NCBI GenBank assembly: GCA_030624545.1
Contig: JAUXJX010000030.1
Location: 1 to 10,258, forward strand
Length of the DNA: 10,258 nucleotides
Source: Bacteroidota bacterium
GTDB taxonomy: Bacteria; Zhuqueibacterota; JdFR-76; DREG01
Direction: 5' to 3'
Shown here: piece by piece, positions 1 through 4,876 of the stretch
Numbering within the stretch: the first letter of the stretch is position 1
How the letters are laid out: the number at the start of each line of letters is the position of its first letter
Notes under the pieces: generated by a model
Told to the model about the DNA's origin: nothing
Seen by the model: the letters and a program-made list of their open reading frames with translations, nothing else
The model's database searches: none
Position numbers and translations under genes: made by a program

Positions 1-522
1 AGTAACGGTAAATGGGACATCGATTTTTCCCCAGTGCAAAACAACCTCGGCGCTGTTTTCCGTCATGTTCTCGAAGTGAAAACTCATCCGTTCCTTACTT
101 TCCTGGTGCCATTTTGGTGTAACTTTGATTTCCAAAATGTCTTTCGAGTCATCTTTATCGAAAGCGCCCCATTGATTGGGCTCCGTATTAAAGACAATTG
201 TCCACTCCTTTTTGCCCGGTACAGTGAATAAAGCATATTTGCCCGCATTAAGCTCATGGCCATTAATACTGACCGGATCCGCGAAGGAAATCGTCGTAGC
301 TTCGTTCGCGCCTGTTCTCCATACTTTGTCATAAGGCACCAATCCGTCCCAGATTACGCGGCCTCTCACCGCCGGACTGCAATAAGTAATCGTCACTTCA
401 GTCAAGCCGATGGTCTGCAGAATACTCGCCTTCGGGCTGAGACGAGGTAATTCCTGAGCAATCACAGTACTGCATAGAGCAAGTATAGCTACTCCGAAGA
501 TTGCTTTCGAAAGGCTCTTCAT
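1..522 (-). CDS. Exported DUF2911-domain protein (3' end off window)
   Basis: Reading the minus strand from an ATG at 522-520 gives 174 codons without a stop up to the window edge, so the C-terminus is missing. A GGAGG ribosome binding site sits five bases upstream (528-532), which fixes the start. Residues 1-22 form a signal peptide (MKSLSKAIFGVAILALCSTV, then IA, then QE), so the protein is exported to the periplasm or cell surface. The mature part begins PRLSPKAS and continues with VTITYCSPAVRGR (about 43-55), VWRTGANEATTISF (about 68-81), an INGHELNAGKYALFTVPG stretch and WTIVFN. This is the typical start of DUF2911 proteins, common in Bacteroidetes and related phyla. The molecular function of this family is not known. 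The gene is transcribed divergently from the neighbour at 717 and shares a 194-bp intergenic region with it. Family assignment is by recognition of conserved motifs; no database search was possible. Confidence 0.9.
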   Translation of the reverse strand, partial: MKSLSKAIFGVAILALCSTVIAQELPRLSPKASILQTIGLTEVTITYCSPAVRGRVIWDGLVPYDKVWRTGANEATTISFADPVSINGHELNAGKYALFTVPGKKEWTIVFNTEPNQWGAFDKDDSKDILEIKVTPKWHQESKERMSFHFENMTENSAEVVLHWGKIDVPFTVT

Positions 523-581
523 TTCTTCCTCCACCTGGGTCTATTCATAACAAAAGAGAATTCTACAAAATTCGCTTGTTA

Positions 582-609
582 AATATATGCAATCCTGCCC
601 TAAATACAA
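582..609 (-). promoter_or_regulatory. Possible promoter of the DUF2911 gene
   Basis: On the minus strand TTGTAT (604-609) and TATATT (582-587) are separated by 16 bases. The second hexamer matches the sigma-70 -10 consensus at five of six positions; the first matches the -35 consensus at only three of six. It would give a leader of roughly 50 bases. FCB bacteria often use a different -33/-7 consensus, so this is only a candidate. Confidence 0.25.
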
Positions 610-716
610 GAATTTTCAGATCGGATGTATTCATCTAATTTGTTGTTGCGATTAAATATGATGACATTTACTTTATCATCTCTGAAGGCTCGCATCCAAG
701 TTATTGGGATCAAACC

Positions 717-1826
717 ATGCTGCAAAACAAACTCGACGTCTATTTTGAAAAAACACAAGCTTATTTCAAACGCTGCAAAAAATACGCGCCCGTCCTGCTT
801 TTCTTCGGCGGGTTTACCTGGGACGGCCTCACCCTGACTCGAATTGATCGTATCATTGACAACATCATTCTCTTAGCCTATTTCCTCGTCGCCGGCATCT
901 TTATTCTCCTCGTTACTTTGATTGACAGGGACCGAATCCGGAAACGTCTTCTACTGAAATACAGGAATTGGTATCCCCTTGGACTGCAATTCGCCTTCGG
1001 CGCCTTGTTTAGCGCCTATGTTGTGTTCTACTTTAAGAGCGCCGCCTTGACCAAGAACTGGCTTTTTTTCGGCGTCCTTGTGGTCTTATTGGTCGCAAAT
1101 GAGTTCCTGGAAAACAGGCTGAACAATCTCGTTCTGGTTTTTTCCCTCTATTTCTTGGCGGCTTTCTCTTTCTTTATTTTCTTCATACCTGTGGTGGCAA
1201 AAAGGATGGACGTCTTAACCTTCATGATTGGCGGCATTCTGAGCCTGGTGTTTATTCTTGGATATGTGTATCTCTTGTATCGCAAAGCCCTGGCAATTTC
1301 GAAGAAAGAGGGTGTTCGCATTGTTTTGCCCACTGTTGTCCTGTTTCTTCTGCTAAATTTATTCTATTCCTTAAATTGGATCCCGCCGGTGCCCTTGTCA
1401 TTGAAGTCAGGGGCGATTTATCGTAGTGTAGTTAAAGTCGAGGATGGCTATCGGCTTTCATTTGAAAAGCCCAAATGGTATCAATTCTGGAAGGACTCGG
1501 ATGACCCATTCCGTTATGCGGAAGGCGACAGTGTTTTTTGCTTTGCCTCGATTTTTGCACCGGCTCTGCTAAAAAAGAATATGTTTCACCACTGGCAGCA
1601 ATACTTCCCCAATAGAAAAGAATGGCTCACCACAGACCGGATAGGTTACGAGATCACCGGCGGGCGATATGGCGGTTACCGGGGATATTCCTACAAAAGA
1701 AACCTGAGTGCAGGAAAATGGCGGGTAGACGTGGAGACGCAAGAAGGCCAGCTTCTGGGCCGAATCGGATTCGAGATTGAGCCGGTTTCGAGCAAAGTTG
1801 TCGAGGTGAAAACTGTTTTTAGATAG
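717..1826 (+). CDS. Polytopic membrane protein with C-terminal DUF2914 domain
   Basis: This is a 369-residue inner-membrane protein of unknown function. The N-terminal two thirds is very hydrophobic, with about six or seven membrane segments (roughly residues 24-41, 49-69, 86-106, 115-130, 137-160, 167-188 and 202-220) separated by short basic loops such as RDRIRKRLLLKYR. After WIPPVPLSLKSGAIYRSV (221-238) the chain becomes soluble. The end, including GKWRVDVETQEGQLLGRIGFEI (333-354), matches the DUF2914 fold seen in bacterial membrane and exported proteins. The ATG at 717 is the first usable start in a frame that opens only at 639; its Shine-Dalgarno is weak (GGGAT at 706-710). It is transcribed alone: a divergent gene lies upstream and a hairpin follows the stop codon immediately. 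No catalytic motif is visible. Confidence 0.85.
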   Translation: MLQNKLDVYFEKTQAYFKRCKKYAPVLLFFGGFTWDGLTLTRIDRIIDNIILLAYFLVAGIFILLVTLIDRDRIRKRLLLKYRNWYPLGLQFAFGALFSAYVVFYFKSAALTKNWLFFGVLVVLLVANEFLENRLNNLVLVFSLYFLAAFSFFIFFIPVVAKRMDVLTFMIGGILSLVFILGYVYLLYRKALAISKKEGVRIVLPTVVLFLLLNLFYSLNWIPPVPLSLKSGAIYRSVVKVEDGYRLSFEKPKWYQFWKDSDDPFRYAEGDSVFCFASIFAPALLKKNMFHHWQQYFPNRKEWLTTDRIGYEITGGRYGGYRGYSYKRNLSAGKWRVDVETQEGQLLGRIGFEIEPVSSKVVEVKTVFR

Positions 1827-1854
1827 CAGTTCCCGCGTCCTCTTATGGGAACTG
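1827..1854 (+). terminator. Perfect 8-bp hairpin directly after the DUF2914 gene
   Basis: CAGTTCCC (1827-1834) and GGGAACTG (1847-1854) are exact inverted repeats around a 12-base loop. The left arm begins at the base after the TAG stop (1824-1826). No T-tract follows (the next bases are GTGCCCCTTGG), so it is not a classical intrinsic terminator. It may protect the mRNA 3' end or act with Rho. Confidence 0.5.
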
Positions 1855-1869
1855 GTGCCCCTTGGAGTT

Positions 1870-1881
1870 GACTAATTAGTC
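1870..1881. repeat. 12-bp perfect palindrome
   Basis: GACTAATTAGTC reads the same on both strands. It lies 43 bases after the DUF2914 stop codon, in the repeat-rich intergenic region. It could be a protein-binding site, but there is no adjacent promoter that would identify it as an operator. Confidence 0.45.
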
Positions 1882-1938
1882 TCTGTTACGAAACTCATTT
1901 CTTATTATCAAGCAGTAGGAGTCCGGACAAAAATAGTA

Positions 1939-1955
1939 CAACGTAGCCCACGTTG
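1939..1955. repeat. 6-bp inverted repeat, 5-base loop
   Basis: CAACGT (1939-1944) and ACGTTG (1950-1955) are exact inverted repeats around AGCCC. The right arm runs directly into TGAGCG, the sequence that also ends the 25-bp tandem units downstream, so the hairpin may be the edge of the same repeat element. Confidence 0.4.
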
Positions 1956-1956
1956 A

Positions 1957-1978
1957 GCGCATGCCATCGGAGACAGGG
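1957..1978 (-). repeat. Dispersed intergenic repeat, copy A
   Basis: Read on the minus strand, this 22-base stretch begins CCCTGTCTCCGA and matches 7480-7501 on the plus strand at 20 of 22 positions. The two differences are T/A at position 13 and T/G at position 18. Both copies lie in gene-free stretches, in opposite orientation, and both sit next to further repeats. This suggests a dispersed intergenic element and not chance similarity. Confidence 0.55.
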
Positions 1979-2038
1979 AGACGAAGCGGTCCATGCTGAG
2001 CGGAGACGAAGCGGTCCACGCTGAGCGGAGACGAAGCG
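1978..2038. repeat. 25-bp tandem repeat, two full units plus 11 bases
   Basis: Two adjacent 25-bp units (1978-2002 and 2003-2027) begin GAGACGAAGCG and end GCTGAGCG. They differ at one position only (T1994 versus C2019). A third copy stops after its first 11 bases (2028-2038). Upstream, CACGTTGAGCG (1949-1959) resembles the end of a unit, so an older degenerate copy probably precedes them. Just downstream CTTCG (2042-2046) and CGAAG (2054-2058) form a small hairpin. No open reading frame explains the repetition. Confidence 0.8.
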
Positions 2039-2176
2039 AGCCTTCGATCCTTCCGAAGATTAAGGAAGTTTAATTTGGATTTGGATTGGTCCGGTAGTAA
2101 ATTAGTTCCGGAAGAGGTTTTAGCCGGTCCTATCAGCAAAATCCAAAATGAAATGGAATTATTCTGAAAGCCGATC

Positions 2177-3757
2177 ATGAAAAGGTTTCTGTTAAGCAGC
2201 CTCCTGTTATTTTTGAGCATCGGTTGCTCAAATTCGGATGATTTTGACTTAATCATTCGAAATGGCAGCGTCGTAGATGGAAGTGGGGTTGAAGCTTTCA
2301 AGGCTGATTTAGCCATTCGTGAAGGCAAGATTGTTCAAATCGGCGATCTAGGTCCGGAAAATACAGCCAGGGAGGAGATTGATGCCTCCGGACGCATAAT
2401 AGCCCCGGGCTTCATCGACATCCACACGCATGCTGAAAGAAATCTGCTTGATTATCCCCATATTCCGAATTATGTCTCACAGGGCGTTACCACAGTCATC
2501 GGTGGAAATTGCGGTAGCTCCCCCGTTGACATCGGTCGATACCTGGCACAGGCCGAGTCTACAGGAATTGCTGTGAATCTAGGATTGCTGGTGGGACACA
2601 ACTCTGTTCGCCGGAAAGTGATGGGTTCGGAAAATAGGGGGCCCACGCCGGAGGAAATGCAAAGGATGAGGGAGTTGGTTGGAAAGGCCATGGAGGCAGG
2701 GGCCATGGGAATGTCGACCGGTCTGAAATACATTCCTGGTGCCTACGCGAAAACGGATGAAGTTGTCGAGTTGGCTCAAATCGCCGGACAATATGGGGGA
2801 ATCTACGTGACGCACATGCGAGAAGAGGGCCTGGGTTTATTTGATGCGCTGCGGGAAACGCTATCGATCGGCGTACTGGCGAATATCCCTGTCCAGGTTT
2901 CTCATTTCAAAGCTATGGGCAAAAGCATGTGGGGCAGTCCGGCTAGAATGATCAGCATGATCGATAGCGCCAGAGCTCATGGTTTGGATGTGACCTTTGA
3001 CCAATATCCTTACACCGCCACAAGTACCGGGTTGGGAGTCTTGCTGCCGGCCTGGGCATTCGCCGGCGGAAGAGACCAATATCTGCAAAATTGGCAGAAT
3101 CCGGATACCAGGGCAAAAATCAGGGATGCAATCGTTCACAACCTTCTCCACGACCGCGGCGGCGGCGACCCGGCCAGTATTGTCATTATCCGGAGTGAAC
3201 ACGATTCTACATTAGACGGCAAGAACCTGGCAGAAATCACCCAATTGTTCTTCGGCAGCGTTGATGTGGGCAAGGCAGCTGAGACAGTTATTCAATTGAT
3301 GGAAAAAGGCAGGCATTCATGTATCTATCATTGCCTGAATGAGGAGGACGTCCGGCGGCTCATGACTCATCCACTTGGGATGGTAGCCTCAGACGGCCAT
3401 ACGGTTTCAGCAGAGGAGAGATTTCCACATCCGCGGAACTTCGGTACATTCCCACGTGTGCTTGGCCAGTACGTTCGAGAATTGGGGGTTCTTGCATTGC
3501 CAACTGCCATAAATAAGATGACCGGCGCGGTAGCTGAGAGGTTAAACATACCAGATCGCGGGGAAATTGCTCCGGGAAATTGGGCCGATCTGGTGATTTT
3601 CGATCCTCTGTCAATTACGGATCACGCTACCTGGAGCCAACCAAAGAACTTATCATCAGGAATTGACTTTGTCCTAGTGAATGGCGAAATGGTCTTAAGT
3701 GGTGGAGAACAAACCGGAAAACTCCCCGGAATGACTCTTCGCAGCAAACTTGAATAG
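2177..3757 (+). CDS. D-aminoacylase family amidohydrolase, putative lipoprotein
   Basis: This 526-residue protein belongs to the N-acyl-D-amino-acid deacylase branch of the amidohydrolase superfamily, which releases the acyl group from N-acylated D-amino acids. The N-terminus has a short hydrophobic segment ending LSIGC (Cys17), a lipobox-like site although Ser at -3 is not ideal, so I expect an envelope-anchored enzyme. Then come the DLIIRNGSVVDGSG strand (24-37), APGFIDIHTH with metal ligands His83 and His85, and GGNCGSS with Cys112, the cysteine ligand of D-aminoacylases. His213 (VTHMRE) and His243 (VSHFK) follow, and ASDG with Asp406. The 30-residue spacing of the two histidines equals that in the characterised D-aminoacylase (His220/His250). 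HPRNFGTFPRVLGQYVRE (418-435) is a family hallmark. The start has only a weak GAAAG (2166-2170) upstream. It stands alone between two intergenic regions. The true substrate cannot be read from sequence; D-amino-acid derivatives from peptidoglycan are an inference. Confidence 0.9.
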   Translation: MKRFLLSSLLLFLSIGCSNSDDFDLIIRNGSVVDGSGVEAFKADLAIREGKIVQIGDLGPENTAREEIDASGRIIAPGFIDIHTHAERNLLDYPHIPNYVSQGVTTVIGGNCGSSPVDIGRYLAQAESTGIAVNLGLLVGHNSVRRKVMGSENRGPTPEEMQRMRELVGKAMEAGAMGMSTGLKYIPGAYAKTDEVVELAQIAGQYGGIYVTHMREEGLGLFDALRETLSIGVLANIPVQVSHFKAMGKSMWGSPARMISMIDSARAHGLDVTFDQYPYTATSTGLGVLLPAWAFAGGRDQYLQNWQNPDTRAKIRDAIVHNLLHDRGGGDPASIVIIRSEHDSTLDGKNLAEITQLFFGSVDVGKAAETVIQLMEKGRHSCIYHCLNEEDVRRLMTHPLGMVASDGHTVSAEERFPHPRNFGTFPRVLGQYVRELGVLALPTAINKMTGAVAERLNIPDRGEIAPGNWADLVIFDPLSITDHATWSQPKNLSSGIDFVLVNGEMVLSGGEQTGKLPGMTLRSKLE

Positions 3758-3770
3758 CAAATTCAAGCAG

Positions 3771-3799
3771 AATTTCATATATTAGAACAAAATGAAATT
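3771..3799 (+). terminator. AT-rich 8-bp hairpin after the deacylase gene
   Basis: AATTTCAT (3771-3778) and ATGAAATT (3792-3799) are exact inverted repeats with a 13-base loop, starting 13 bases after the stop codon. The stem is AT-rich and no T-tract follows, so termination here would be weak. It could also be an operator for the downstream gene pair. Confidence 0.3.
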
Positions 3800-3916
3800 T
3801 GTCGCCGTATAAAAGTATAGTCTTCAACTTTTTCAAAATTCGCAAGCGAGGTATTCCAAGAGAGATTCTGTTACCTGTTACAACTTAAGGCGCTTTTTGG
3901 GCGCATTTGCAGCGAT

Positions 3917-4876
3917 ATGAAAAAACACTTCCTTTTCCTCTTTGCAGGAATCACACTGGGTGCATCCCTCCAGGCCCAGCCCTTGCCAGAGCCTGATGAT
4001 CGGGCCGAAAACCTTACTCCCCGCGGTGAATATTTCATGCGACCAAGCTGGTCTCCGAACGGCAAATATCTGGCATTTACTTCGCGCAATCATCACGGCA
4101 TCTGGACGTTGAATTTCGATAGCAGGAAGATCACAAAGCTCGTCGATAGGGAAGGAGCAGGGTACAAGTTTGCCTGGTCTCCGGATGGCCAATATATTGC
4201 CTACCGCGGCCATATATCGGAAAATCGGCGGAAGAAATACGCGATCGAAATCATAGACACCCAGACCAAAGTCGTTCAACTGCTCACAGATCCTGAAAAA
4301 TTCCTTGGTGCTCCACGTTGGAGTGCGGACAATTCGCTCCTCTTCTTCACACAAAAACAAGAATTGATGCAGGTGGAAACAAATCTGCCCACATCAACCG
4401 ATCTTCGAAAATTGGTACCTGCCTCGGAGAGGTTTGTTGCCTTTACGAGCTATCAGAAGCTCCATATTGCTCCTTTGCAGGATACGCTGGACAAAGAACT
4501 TCGGCTACCGGAAGAGAATGTGATCAATCCTTCCTTATCACCTGATGGGAATCAAATTGTCTATGAAGAAGTGGCCGGAGATCTCATAGTATTGGATCTT
4601 CAAACGGGGAAGAAGAAATCACTCGGCTCGGGCCATCGACCTGCCTGGTCGCCCGACGGTATGTGGATCTGCTACATGGTAACTGAAGATGACGGCCACC
4701 AGTATATCTCTTCTGAGATATACATCGCCAGCCCGGACGGGAAACAAAAGGTCAATTTATTGAAGACCAAGGATCTGCTGGAAATGAACCCGGCCTGGTC
4801 TCCGGATGGAAATTCGATTGTTTATGATGAGCATCTTTCCGGTGTCATTTCGCTGCAGAAGCTGCTCTTTCATTGA
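3917..4876 (+). CDS. Exported PD40/TolB-like six-repeat beta-propeller protein
   Basis: This 319-residue protein has a signal peptide (MKKHFLFLFAGITLGASLQA, cleavage expected after Ala20) and is therefore periplasmic or exported. The rest is built of WD40-like PD40 repeats: WSPNGKYLAF (45-54), WSPDGQYIAY (87-96), WSADNSLLFF (135-144), LSPDGNQIVY (207-216), WSPDGMWICY (244-253) and WSPDGNSIVY (295-304). Six such repeats fit a six-bladed propeller like the C-terminal part of TolB. The N-terminal TolB domain is missing, so this is not TolB itself. Such propellers usually bind proteins; no catalytic domain is attached. The ATG has no clear Shine-Dalgarno; a short GCGC-loop-GCGC (3890-3904) lies just upstream. 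The TGA stop (4874-4876) overlaps the ATG of the amidase gene, so the two are likely translationally coupled and may act together at the envelope. The specific partner is unknown. Confidence 0.87.
   Translation: MKKHFLFLFAGITLGASLQAQPLPEPDDRAENLTPRGEYFMRPSWSPNGKYLAFTSRNHHGIWTLNFDSRKITKLVDREGAGYKFAWSPDGQYIAYRGHISENRRKKYAIEIIDTQTKVVQLLTDPEKFLGAPRWSADNSLLFFTQKQELMQVETNLPTSTDLRKLVPASERFVAFTSYQKLHIAPLQDTLDKELRLPEENVINPSLSPDGNQIVYEEVAGDLIVLDLQTGKKKSLGSGHRPAWSPDGMWICYMVTEDDGHQYISSEIYIASPDGKQKVNLLKTKDLLEMNPAWSPDGNSIVYDEHLSGVISLQKLLFH

Noticed and set aside
84..332. Minus-strand open frame of 82 codons
   Set aside because: It is a shifted-frame shadow of the DUF2911 gene, which is open in another frame on the same strand from 522 to the window edge.
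625..837. Plus-strand open frame of 70 codons
   Set aside because: It overlaps the first 120 bases of the DUF2914 membrane protein in another frame and has no family features or ribosome binding site.
1978..2038. CRISPR array
   Set aside because: The units are directly adjacent without spacers, there are only two full copies, and no cas gene is nearby.
2088..2130. GGTCCGG ... CCGGTCC as an inverted repeat before the deacylase gene
   Set aside because: The two blocks mirror each other on the same strand but are not reverse complements, so they cannot form a stem.
1876..2328. Minus-strand open frame of 150 codons
   Set aside because: It covers the tandem repeats and the start of the deacylase gene, has no recognisable domain and no sensible ribosome binding site. 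Its composition looks like translated repeat sequence.
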